Part shown: one piece after another, positions 17,817-24,583 of the stretch
How positions within the stretch are numbered: the first letter of the stretch is position 1
Layout of the letters: each line of letters opens with the position of its first letter
Origin: Nocardia brasiliensis NBRC 14402
GTDB lineage: Bacteria > Actinomycetota > Actinomycetes > Mycobacteriales > Mycobacteriaceae
Length of the DNA: 64,000 nucleotides
NCBI RefSeq assembly: GCF_000308475.2
Contig: NZ_BAFT02000054.1
Location: 1 to 64,000 of the forward strand
Direction: 5' to 3'
Made by a program: the position numbers and the translations under genes
Notes under the pieces: model-generated
The model's input: the letters and a program-made list of their open reading frames with translations, nothing else
Databases searched by the model: none
What the model was told of the DNA's origin: nothing

Positions 17817-18356
17817 TCAGACCGTGGCGCCGGCCAGCGCTTCGGTCGACTGCACAGCCTGGCCGACTCCGGCGACGATCGCGGCCGCACGCAGCGACTC
17901 GAAGATCACCTCACGGGACACGCCGGCCTCACGCAGCGTGTGCTCGTGCGCTTCCAGGCAGTGCTGGCAGCCGTTGATCGAGGAGACCGCGAAGGACCAC
18001 AGCTCGAAATCGGCCTTGTCGACCCCGGGCGTGCCGATGATCTGCATCCGCAGACCGGCCCGCAGGTCGTCGTAGCGCCCGTCGAGGAACGCCTTGCCGC
18101 GATAGAAGACATTGTTCATGCCCATGATCGAGGCGGCGCCGAGCGCGGCGTTGTAGGCCTGCTCGGACAGCACGTCGGCGGCTTCCTCGGCGATCTCGCG
18201 CAGCGTGCTCGCCGACCGGGTCGCGGCCGCCGACGCCAGCAGGGTGCCCCACAGCTGCTGTTCGTTCAGCACGGTGGTGCGCGCGAGCGATGACAGATTG
18301 AGCTTGAGGTCCTTGGCGTACTCGGGGAGGGAGTTCTTCAGGTTCTCAATGCTCAT
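17817..18356 (-). CDS. ahpD: Alkyl hydroperoxide reductase D (179 aa)
   Basis: AhpD reduces AhpC so that AhpC can keep detoxifying peroxides. In mycobacteria it links AhpC to lipoamide-dependent electron donors. The redox motif is present as GCQHC, with C130 and C133, and the nearby general-base region includes E135 and H137. The length is close to the 177 aa of the M. tuberculosis protein. It follows ahpC by 53 bp on the same strand and is closed by a strong terminator, so the two form an operon. Confidence 0.96.
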   Translation of the reverse strand: MSIENLKNSLPEYAKDLKLNLSSLARTTVLNEQQLWGTLLASAAATRSASTLREIAEEAADVLSEQAYNAALGAASIMGMNNVFYRGKAFLDGRYDDLRAGLRMQIIGTPGVDKADFELWSFAVSSINGCQHCLEAHEHTLREAGVSREVIFESLRAAAIVAGVGQAVQSTEALAGATV

Positions 18357-18409
18357 ATGTCGTAATCCTTCTCTGGTTCACTGAGTTTCGTAGTTCTGCG
18401 AGGGTTGCG

Positions 18410-18997
18410 TCAGACGCTCGCGGCGAGCAGTTCGCCCGCGTTGATGGTCGGATCGCCCTTCTTCCAGTTGCAGGCGCACAGCTCGTCGGACTGCAGTGCG
18501 TCGAGCACGCGCAGCACCTCGTCGACGTTGCGGCCGACCGAACCCGCGGTCACCGAGACGAACTGGACCTCGTTGTTCGGGTCGACGATGAAGGTGGCCC
18601 GGTCCGCGACGCCGTCGGCGTTGAGAACGCCGGTGGCGGTGGCCAATTCGCGCTTGAGGTCCGACAGGATCGGGAACGGCAGGGTCTTCAGATCCTCGTG
18701 CTGGGCCCGCCACTGGAAGTGCACGAACTCGTTGTCCACGGAGGCGCCGAGCACCTGCGCGTCGCGGTCCGCGAATTCCTCGTTGAGCTTGCCGAACGCG
18801 GCGATCTCGGTCGGGCACACGAAGGTGAAGTCCTTCGGCCAGAAGAACACGATGCGCCACTTGCCCGCGTGATCGTCGCTGGTGATGGTGGTGAAGTAAT
18901 CGTCAGGCTGCTGAGCGTCGACCTTGGACAGGTCACCGCCGATGACGGCGGTGAGGTTGTATGCCGGGAATTGGTCGCCGATGGTCAGCAAGGCCAT
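18410..18997 (-). CDS. ahpC: Peroxiredoxin AhpC (195 aa)
   Basis: This 2-Cys peroxiredoxin reduces hydrogen peroxide, alkyl peroxides and peroxynitrite in the cytoplasm. The peroxidatic cysteine is C61 in the FVCPTE motif. Near the C-terminus C174 and C176 (LCAC) match the mycobacterial pattern, where more than one C-terminal cysteine takes part. The length matches mycobacterial AhpC. It heads the ahpC-ahpD operon and is divergent from oxyR; the 124-bp region between them should hold the OxyR-controlled promoter. Confidence 0.97.
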   Translation of the reverse strand: MALLTIGDQFPAYNLTAVIGGDLSKVDAQQPDDYFTTITSDDHAGKWRIVFFWPKDFTFVCPTEIAAFGKLNEEFADRDAQVLGASVDNEFVHFQWRAQHEDLKTLPFPILSDLKRELATATGVLNADGVADRATFIVDPNNEVQFVSVTAGSVGRNVDEVLRVLDALQSDELCACNWKKGDPTINAGELLAASV

Positions 18998-19097
18998 GCC
19001 TAATCTCCTCAGTTCTGGGTGGGTTTGCTAGCACTGTGCAGAAAAGCAGAAAAGCTCCCTTTCGATCTTGCCGAAGGGCTAGTGAAAGGTAAAGGTG

Positions 19098-19117
19098 ATC
19101 AGTCGCACTACACTGAT
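19098..19117. promoter_or_regulatory. Candidate OxyR site in the ahpC-oxyR intergenic region
   Basis: ATCAGT at 19098-19103 and ACTGAT at 19112-19117 form a perfect inverted repeat with 8 bp between the arms, ending 4 bp before the oxyR start at 19122. OxyR proteins bind the region between ahpC and oxyR in related species. This dyad would suit autoregulation, but it is a small dyad and could be chance. Confidence 0.45.
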
Positions 19118-19121
19118 AGCC

Positions 19122-20030
19122 GTGACCGATCAGACTTATCAGCCGACCCTGTCACAGCTGCGTGCGTTCGTAGCGGTCGCGGAATACCGCCACTTCGGCA
19201 CTGCCGCAGCGCGGCTCAGTGTGAGCCAGCCCACGCTATCGCAGGCGCTCGCGGCCCTCGAACACGGGTTGGGGCTGCAGCTGATCGAGCGCAGCACGCG
19301 GCGCGTGCTCGTCACCGCGGCGGGGATGCGCTTGCTGCCCAAGGCGATGGCAACGCTCGAGGCGGCGGATCGATTCGTCGCGTCGGCGACCGGCGACGGG
19401 CTCGGCGGGTCGCTGCGGATGGGCATCATCCCGACGGTTGCCCCGTATGTGCTACCCGGTCTTCTGCCAGAGTTGCGCAAGAAGTTACCCGCGCTCCATC
19501 CGCAGGTGATCGAGGATCAGACCGCGCGGCTGCTGGACGGGCTGCGCACCGGCGTGCTCGACGTCGCGCTGCTCGCGTTACCGGCCGATCTGCCCGGCCT
19601 GGTCGAAATACCCCTGTACACCGAAGAATTCGTGCTGGTCACCCCGCGCGGTCACGAACTCGCCGGCCGGAAGGATCTCGTGCCTTCGGTCCTGGACTCG
19701 CTACCGCTGCTGCTGCTCGACGAGGGGCACTGCCTGCGCGACCAGACCCTGGATGTGTGCCGGTCCGCCGAAATCCATCCGGCGGCGGTCGGCGACACCC
19801 GCGCCGCGTCCTTGGCGACGGTGGTGCAATGCGTCGCAGGCGGTCTCGGCGTCACCCTCATCCCAGAGATGGCCGTCGCCGCCGAAACGGCCCGCGGCAC
19901 ACTGGATACCGCCCACTTCGCCACCCCCGCCCCGGGCCGCACCATCGGCCTCGCCTACCGCACTTCCACCGCACGAGCCGACGACTACGAATACCTGGCC
20001 GCCATCATCCGCACCCAGCGCCCGGGGTAG
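19122..20030 (+). CDS. oxyR: Hydrogen peroxide-sensing regulator OxyR (302 aa)
   Basis: This LysR-type regulator switches on ahpCD when oxidised. The N-terminal winged HTH reads LSQLRAFVAVAEYRHF then AAARLSVSQPTLSQALAALE. The sensor domain contains the expected cysteine pair, C204 and C213 (GHC, eight residues, then C), matching the peroxide-sensing disulfide of OxyR. The GTG at 19122 gives the normal N-terminus; a GTG at 19095 would add nine residues. It is divergent from ahpC. M. tuberculosis carries a broken oxyR at this locus, whereas this copy appears intact. Confidence 0.95.
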   Translation: MTDQTYQPTLSQLRAFVAVAEYRHFGTAAARLSVSQPTLSQALAALEHGLGLQLIERSTRRVLVTAAGMRLLPKAMATLEAADRFVASATGDGLGGSLRMGIIPTVAPYVLPGLLPELRKKLPALHPQVIEDQTARLLDGLRTGVLDVALLALPADLPGLVEIPLYTEEFVLVTPRGHELAGRKDLVPSVLDSLPLLLLDEGHCLRDQTLDVCRSAEIHPAAVGDTRAASLATVVQCVAGGLGVTLIPEMAVAAETARGTLDTAHFATPAPGRTIGLAYRTSTARADDYEYLAAIIRTQRPG

Positions 20031-20509
20031 GTCGCCCGGCCCGGCGAAAGCTGCTGCGGTGCAGCGCTTTTGATTCTTGGAGGGCATCGATCGGCCGAGG
20101 GGGCGCAAACCGAGCGGCGGTCGCCGCGTATCGAGTGCACGCAGCCGACGACCTGGTGAGTGGTCGATGCAAGGCCAGAGGTCCGGACGAATGCTGTGCA
20201 CAGTCGCCAAAGGCTTGTGTCCAGGGCTTGCGTCGCTGCGTTGCCCAAGGGCTGAACAGGAACACCGATCGGGTCTCTGATGCCCGCGGCGATCAGCGTG
20301 CGTCTCGCTGCCGGAGCCGCATCGCTGCCGCACTCGGGCCGAGTCGACTGGTGTGGAGCGTGGAGGGGGGTGATTCCCGCATGGGATCGCGCGATGCTGG
20401 GAGCCGTGTTGCTGGCGCATGCGGACTGATTCGACTGGCGCGGAGGGCGGATGCGGGAGACGATCCCCGCATGGGATCGCGGGATGCCGGAGCTGGTCGA
20501 CTGTCTGCG
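20031..20509. other. Gap with an imperfect 90-bp direct repeat
   Basis: No gene is supported between oxyR and the GGCT-like gene apart from possible upstream starts of the latter. Two units are related: about 20346-20404 and about 20433-20495. The shared core CCCGCATGGGATCGC occurs at about 20376 and 20466, 90 bp apart. Each copy contains an in-frame ATG that would begin MGSRDAG. Confidence 0.65.
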
Positions 20510-20935
20510 GTGAACGGTGCTGGGCATGCGCTGTTCGCGTACGGGACATTGCAGTTCCCGGAAATGCTCGAGGTGCTGCTCGGTCGAGTACCGACGCTCA
20601 CACCGGCCGCCGCGGTCGGCTGGCGGGCCGCCGCACTGCCCGGCCTGCTCTACCCCGGTTTGGTGCCGCACCCCGACGCCGTCGCCCCTGGAGTTCTCAT
20701 CACCGGTCTCACCGCGGGGGAGTGGCACATCCTCGACACCTTCGAAGACGACGAATACGACCTCCGCCCCATCCTCCTCCAGCACCCGCCCGCCACCCCC
20801 TGGACCTACGTATGGACCGGTCCTGCCGCCCAAGACAATTGGGACGCCCCCACCTTCGCCCGCACCCACCTCGCCTCCTTCGTAGTGCACACCCGCGCCT
20901 GGCGTGCCGCGACCTGGGACGCGTTGTACGAGTGA
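20471..20935 (+). CDS. Gamma-glutamylcyclotransferase (AIG2/GGCT-like) family protein
   Basis: The domain begins with the family signature FAYGTLQFPEM and continues with PGLLYPGL and a central segment in which EDDEYDL supplies acidic residues at the active site, ending in HTRAWRAATWDALYE. Such proteins form 5-oxoproline-type cyclisation products or are uncharacterised. The start is uncertain: GTG 20510 (141 aa) begins just before the domain, ATG 20471 adds 13 residues, and ATG 20381 adds 30 more and has the strongest ribosome site (GGAGGGGGG). The two ATG starts lie in the two copies of the 90-bp repeat. Confidence 0.82.
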   Translation: MGSRDAGAGRLSAVNGAGHALFAYGTLQFPEMLEVLLGRVPTLTPAAAVGWRAAALPGLLYPGLVPHPDAVAPGVLITGLTAGEWHILDTFEDDEYDLRPILLQHPPATPWTYVWTGPAAQDNWDAPTFARTHLASFVVHTRAWRAATWDALYE

Positions 20936-20948
20936 CCCCCTTTGCGAT

Positions 20949-21266
20949 TCAGAGGTGCGGTCCGATCGCGAGCACGGTGATGATGGAGACGAGTTCGCCG
21001 TCGCGTTCGATGTCGGGACCGTACATCCAGTAGACGCGCCAGGCTCCAGGCGTGTGATTCTCGACGTAAGAGTCCCAGACCTTGTTCTTTTCCAAGCCTG
21101 GAAAGTTCTGGTAGAGATGCGAATTCAGGCCCGGGTACAGCGGATCTGCCTGTAGCAGACCCAAGGCCTTGTGCACCTTCTTCAGTTTTGTTGCCGTGTT
21201 GGGCCTTTCGGCCAGTTTCTGCAATGCGTCGGCGGCGGCACGAGCGAAGCGTAGTTCGTACGCCAC
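20949..21266 (-). CDS. RelE/ParE-like toxin of a type II toxin-antitoxin pair (105 aa)
   Basis: The small basic protein begins with YELRFARAAADALQKLAE, typical of RelE/ParE-fold ribonuclease or gyrase toxins. It contains the later strand WRVYWMYGPD followed by LVSIITVLAIGPHL, which resembles the C-terminal strand and His of this superfamily. A long middle region with GLNSHLYQNFPGLEKNKVWDSY resembles a subgroup with an enlarged loop. It starts 3 bp after the antitoxin stop, the usual antitoxin-first order. Toxicity and target cannot be told from sequence. Confidence 0.8.
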   Translation of the reverse strand: MAYELRFARAAADALQKLAERPNTATKLKKVHKALGLLQADPLYPGLNSHLYQNFPGLEKNKVWDSYVENHTPGAWRVYWMYGPDIERDGELVSIITVLAIGPHL

Positions 21267-21269
21267 CGG

Positions 21270-21575
21270 TCAGTCCTTGTCCTCGGGATCGTCGGCGTAC
21301 CGCGTGAAATCGCCGAGGTCCACCGTGTTTCCGGACTCGGCGTCGGTGACGCCCTGCCGGATCTGTTCGGCGAGATGGGGGTTTTTCCACACCATCATCT
21401 CGCGTTCCGGAATCGAGACCACCGGCACCAAGACCACCACCCCGTCGCTGTTGATGCGTACCTGATATCGGCGGCCGGGGCGTGCGCCCGCACGTCCCAG
21501 TGCGACGCGCCCCCGGGAATCGGCCTCGCTCTCGCCGACTATCTCGAAGTGGCTCAGGTCCAAGGACATTGTCAT
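21270..21575 (-). CDS. AbrB/MazE-like antitoxin (101 aa)
   Basis: Residues 20-60 hold a swapped-hairpin-like DNA-binding segment: SRGRVALGRAGARPGRRYQV then SDGVVVLVPVVSI. The acidic C-terminal half (HLAEQIRQGVTDAESGNTVDLGD) is expected to neutralise the partner toxin. The ATG at 21575 is chosen because GGAGG lies 8 bp upstream; the frame is open further upstream without a ribosome site. It is the first gene of a two-gene operon with the RelE/ParE-like toxin 3 bp downstream. Antitoxins of this type usually repress their own promoter. It is divergent from the TetR gene. Confidence 0.78.
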   Translation of the reverse strand: MTMSLDLSHFEIVGESEADSRGRVALGRAGARPGRRYQVRINSDGVVVLVPVVSIPEREMMVWKNPHLAEQIRQGVTDAESGNTVDLGDFTRYADDPEDKD

Positions 21576-21655
21576 CGCATTTACCTCCGCACCCATCTTG
21601 TCACTGATGCACAAAGTGGGCAATACCCACCTCCAAGTCGAGTTGGCGTTTGTAG

Positions 21656-21667
21656 ACGACCGGTCGT
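21656..21667. promoter_or_regulatory. TetR operator 1 (ACGACCGGTCGT)
   Basis: This perfect 12-bp palindrome lies 12 bp before the tetR start and 81 bp before the antitoxin start on the other strand. An identical 12-mer occurs upstream of the SDR gene (22315-22326). The pair strongly suggests that this TetR represses itself and the SDR-tautomerase operon. Confidence 0.85.
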
Positions 21668-21678
21668 ATATTGGGCGC

Positions 21679-22269
21679 ATGGCGCGACCTCGACGGAGTG
21701 GAGATACTCGGCAGCTGCTGGTGGAGGAGGGGGCTGCGGGGTTCTTGAGCAGTGGGTATCACGGGACCGGGATCAAGCAGGTGCTGGACAAGGTCGGGGT
21801 GCCCAAGGGGTCGTTCTACAACTATTTCGACAGCAAGGAGAGTTTCGGGCGGGCGGTGATCGAGCATCACTCGCTGTGCGTGCAGCGCAGCCTGACCGAG
21901 GCGTTTGGGTCGGCGACGGATCCGATCAGCGGGTTGCGCGCGTTCTTCGGCCGCCTGATGGACGAGTTCGTCGCGGCGGATTTCACCGGCGGCTGCTTGA
22001 TCGCGAATCTCGGCGGCGAACTCGAAGGCAGTGAGCTGCTGCGGGAGTCGCTGTCGAGTGCATGGGGGGCGTGGCGGGATCGGGTCGCCGAGCAGCTGCG
22101 CGCGGCGCAGGCGGCGGGGCAGATCCGCGCCGATATCGACGCGACCGAACTCGCCGATCTGCTGCTCGAATCCTGGGAGGGTGCGGTGATCCGGATGAAG
22201 ATCGATCGGACGCTCGATCCGCTGCACAAGTGCCTGAACCGGCTGCTGGACGACTACTTCCGACCCTGA
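21679..22269 (+). CDS. TetR family repressor (196 aa)
   Basis: The N-terminal HTH is visible as LLVEEGAAGFLSSGYHGTGIKQVLDKVGVPKGSFYNYFDSKE (shown in parts: GTGIKQVLDKVGVPKGS is the recognition helix region). The C-terminal ligand domain carries GGCLIANLGGEL, a segment with a cysteine common in the NemR/AcuR-like group that senses reactive electrophiles; this ligand class is inference. The ATG at 21679 starts right after operator 1. The SDR and tautomerase genes follow on the same strand under operator 2, so the three genes form one regulated module. Confidence 0.92.
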   Translation: MARPRRSGDTRQLLVEEGAAGFLSSGYHGTGIKQVLDKVGVPKGSFYNYFDSKESFGRAVIEHHSLCVQRSLTEAFGSATDPISGLRAFFGRLMDEFVAADFTGGCLIANLGGELEGSELLRESLSSAWGAWRDRVAEQLRAAQAAGQIRADIDATELADLLLESWEGAVIRMKIDRTLDPLHKCLNRLLDDYFRP

Positions 22270-22314
22270 CGGGCCGCGAAAATCCCCCGGTGGTCTAGTC
22301 ATATCCATTCCAAG

Positions 22315-22326
22315 ACGACCGGTCGT
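22315..22326. promoter_or_regulatory. TetR operator 2 (ACGACCGGTCGT)
   Basis: This 12-bp palindrome is identical to operator 1. It lies 8 bp before the SDR start at 22335, so a bound repressor would cover the ribosome site and probably the transcription start region. The shared flank AGACGACCGGTCGTAT is conserved over 16 bp between the two sites. Confidence 0.85.
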
Positions 22327-22334
22327 ATCAAGAG

Positions 22335-23081
22335 ATGAGGAAGAACATGACCAAGACGGTGATCGTGACCGGATCCTCCAGCGGGATCGGACAGGACATC
22401 GCGCGCGCGTTCATCGCGCGCGGCGACAACGTCGTACTCAACGGCCGCGACGCGGACAAGCTCGCCGAGGTGGCCGCGACGCTCGGCGCCCCGGCCAACG
22501 TGGCGACCGTCGCGGGCAACATCGGTTCCCCCGCAACGGGTTCGGCGCTGGTGCGCACCGCCGTCGACCGGTTCGGCGGGGTGGACGTGCTGGTGAACAA
22601 CGCGGGTATCTTCGGCGCGACGCCGTTCGTGGACGTCACCGAGGCCGAACTCGACAGCTACATCGACGGCAACCTCAAGGGCACCTATTTCACCACCCAG
22701 GCGGTGGTCCGCCGACTGCGCGAGCAGCAGACGGGCGGCAGCATCGTGAACATCGGGACCGTGCTGGTCGAGCACGCGCTGGCCGGCTTGCCCGCCTCCG
22801 CCGCCCTGGTCAGCAAGGGCGGTGTGCACGCACTCACCACCAGCCTGGCGGCCGAACTCGCCGCCGACGGGATCCGGGTCAACGCCGTCGCTCCGGGCGT
22901 CATCCGCACCCCGCTCTTCGGCGACGGCGACGAATCCGCTTCTGCCCGGCTGGCTTTGCTGAACCGGATCGGCGAGGTCGCCGAAACCACCGCCGCCGTG
23001 CTGTATCTCGCCGACGCCGAGTTCACCACGGGGCACATCTTCCCCGTCGACGGCGGCTATATCTCGGGGCGGGCCGCCTGA
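22335..23081 (+). CDS. Diverged SDR family oxidoreductase lacking the catalytic tyrosine (248 aa)
   Basis: The fold is a short-chain dehydrogenase with TGSSSGIG, LVNNAG and a normal C-terminal end (FPVDGGY). At the active site the usual YxxxK is replaced: four residues before the lysine in LVSKGG is alanine, so there is no catalytic tyrosine, and the serine segment reads IGTVLVEH. Similar tyrosine-less SDRs with a VLVEH-like segment are, as I recall, a real subfamily. It may bind NAD(P) and a ligand without ordinary dehydrogenase chemistry. It is controlled by TetR operator 2 and overlaps the tautomerase gene by one base. Confidence 0.9.
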   Translation: MRKNMTKTVIVTGSSSGIGQDIARAFIARGDNVVLNGRDADKLAEVAATLGAPANVATVAGNIGSPATGSALVRTAVDRFGGVDVLVNNAGIFGATPFVDVTEAELDSYIDGNLKGTYFTTQAVVRRLREQQTGGSIVNIGTVLVEHALAGLPASAALVSKGGVHALTTSLAAELAADGIRVNAVAPGVIRTPLFGDGDESASARLALLNRIGEVAETTAAVLYLADAEFTTGHIFPVDGGYISGRAA

Positions 23082-23284
23082 TGCCCTACGTCAACATCAA
23101 GGTCACCGACGAGGGCGTCACCCGGGAACAGAAGTCCCGGTTGATCGCGGGCGTCACCGAACTGCTGCGCGACGTGCTCGGCAAGGACCCGGCCACCACG
23201 TTCGTGGTGATCGACGAAGTCGCGCTCGCCAACTGGGGTGTGGGCGGCGTCGACGTCGAGGAGTATCGGCGCGGTCGGTCCTGA
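23081..23284 (+). CDS. 4-oxalocrotonate tautomerase family protein (67 aa)
   Basis: The small tautomerase subunit begins MPYVNIKV, so the catalytic Pro1 is exposed after removal of the initiator methionine. The length of 67 aa is typical of the hexameric 4-OT-like group. Basic residues expected at the active site lie in the middle (TREQKSRLIAG). The ATG overlaps the SDR stop as TGATG, indicating coupled translation. It is the last gene of the TetR-controlled module. The substrate is unknown; an enol or unsaturated oxo acid would fit. Confidence 0.92.
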   Translation: MPYVNIKVTDEGVTREQKSRLIAGVTELLRDVLGKDPATTFVVIDEVALANWGVGGVDVEEYRRGRS

Positions 23285-23290
23285 ACGGCC

Positions 23291-23334
23291 GAACGCCCCA
23301 CCGGCCGACGGATTTCCCGGCCGGTGGGGCGTTC
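23291..23334. terminator. Strong bidirectional hairpin between the tautomerase and speDE genes
   Basis: A perfect 16-bp stem (23291-23306 with 23319-23334) encloses a 12-nt loop and sits in the 58-bp gap between convergent genes. It can stop transcription from both sides. Confidence 0.9.
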
Positions 23335-23342
23335 GTGACGAG

Positions 23343-24551
23343 CTACACGCGCAGCGCGTGCGGTTCGATCGCGCCGCGGACCAGCGCGCGAGCGTCGATG
23401 GTCTCGGGGCGGTAGGGGAGGGTGACCAGACGATCGGTCATGGCCTGGACCGGATCGTCGACACGCTCGTTCAGGCCGAACAGGAAGGTCCACTCGTGTT
23501 CGTCGCTGCCGTACTGGACGACGGTGCCGAACTGCTCGTGGAACCGAGCCCAGGAGCGCTTCAGCGTCTCGTTGCGCCACATGGTCGCGCAGCCCGCCTG
23601 CGCGGTGAGCACGCCACCGGGCGCGAGCAGCGCCCGACATCGGGACAGGAACTCCGACTCGTACAGGCGGTTGTGCTGCGCGTCCTCCACCCGCTCGTCG
23701 GGCAGGTCGATCACGACGACGTCGTAGCGGGTGCCCGCCTGCGCGGCATCGGCGAGGAAGTCCCAGCCGTCGGCGTAGTGCACCTTGACCGGGCCCTCGC
23801 CCTTGACCGCGGCGGCCAGCTCGTCGCTGGTGTAGCCGTAGGGCAGGTGCTCGGCGCACAGCTCGACCTCGAGCTGGTCGATGTCGACGTGATCGACCAG
23901 GGTCGCGCCCGCGGCGACCGACATCTGACTGGCCACGCCCTCACCGGAGCCGATGATCAGCACCTTGTCCAGCTTCTCGGCGAGCACGAAGGCGGGCACC
24001 ATCATGGCCTCGTGGTAGGTCAGCTGGGAGAACTCGGTGGACTGGCGGTCGTCGTCGGAGAACAGGCTGATGCCCTGCTCGGTCCGCGCGATCACCATGT
24101 GCTGGAACGGAGTACGGGTGTCGACGATCACCTCGTGCAGGTCCCAGATGCGGGTCAGGCCCGCGCCGACCGGCTCCTCGATCCGCTGCGAGCCGTGCCC
24201 GCGGCGGATCACCTGCATGCGAACATCCTTGGGGGAGAGCTTGTCTCGCAGGAGTTCGACGGCTTTCGACGCGCCGGCGCCGATACTGCCGCAGGTGAAG
24301 ACGTCGACGAAGATGTCGCCGGACTCGGGATAGGTGTGAATCGAGGCGTGAGACTCCGACAACAGCGCGAGGACAGTCACCCCCTGCGGATCGAACTTCT
24401 TGTGTACGACATCGCAGATGGTGACGCCCGCGGCGATCAAAGACTCGCGCAACGCCGATTCGAGTTGTTCGAGGTCGTCGCAGAGGGCCGCGTCGACACC
24501 ACCGAACTCGGCCAGCACATGCCAGCCGGTGAAATCTGCCGTCATGGGCAT
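23343..24551 (-). CDS. Fused S-adenosylmethionine decarboxylase-spermidine synthase (402 aa)
   Basis: Two polyamine enzymes are joined in one chain. Residues 1 to about 125 form a short bacterial SpeD: S67 in LLSESHAS is the self-cleavage serine that becomes the pyruvoyl group, H68 follows, and C87 in DVFTCGS is the catalytic cysteine. Residues from about 130 form the spermidine synthase domain with QHMVIART, the SAM-type loop IIGSGEGV, HVDIDQLEVE and the catalytic-site VVVIDLPDERVEDA. The product would be spermidine from putrescine and SAM. It follows the decarboxylase gene by 32 bp. Start choices are GTG 24557, ATG 24551 and ATG 24545. Confidence 0.92.
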   Translation of the reverse strand: MPMTADFTGWHVLAEFGGVDAALCDDLEQLESALRESLIAAGVTICDVVHKKFDPQGVTVLALLSESHASIHTYPESGDIFVDVFTCGSIGAGASKAVELLRDKLSPKDVRMQVIRRGHGSQRIEEPVGAGLTRIWDLHEVIVDTRTPFQHMVIARTEQGISLFSDDDRQSTEFSQLTYHEAMMVPAFVLAEKLDKVLIIGSGEGVASQMSVAAGATLVDHVDIDQLEVELCAEHLPYGYTSDELAAAVKGEGPVKVHYADGWDFLADAAQAGTRYDVVVIDLPDERVEDAQHNRLYESEFLSRCRALLAPGGVLTAQAGCATMWRNETLKRSWARFHEQFGTVVQYGSDEHEWTFLFGLNERVDDPVQAMTDRLVTLPYRPETIDARALVRGAIEPHALRV

Positions 24552-24583
24552 ACTCACTCTCGCCTAGGGGTTGGCAGCCGGCG

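Noticed and set aside
17112..18293. 393-codon plus-strand frame over phzF and ahpD
   Set aside because: It spans two well-identified minus-strand genes and the terminator between them.
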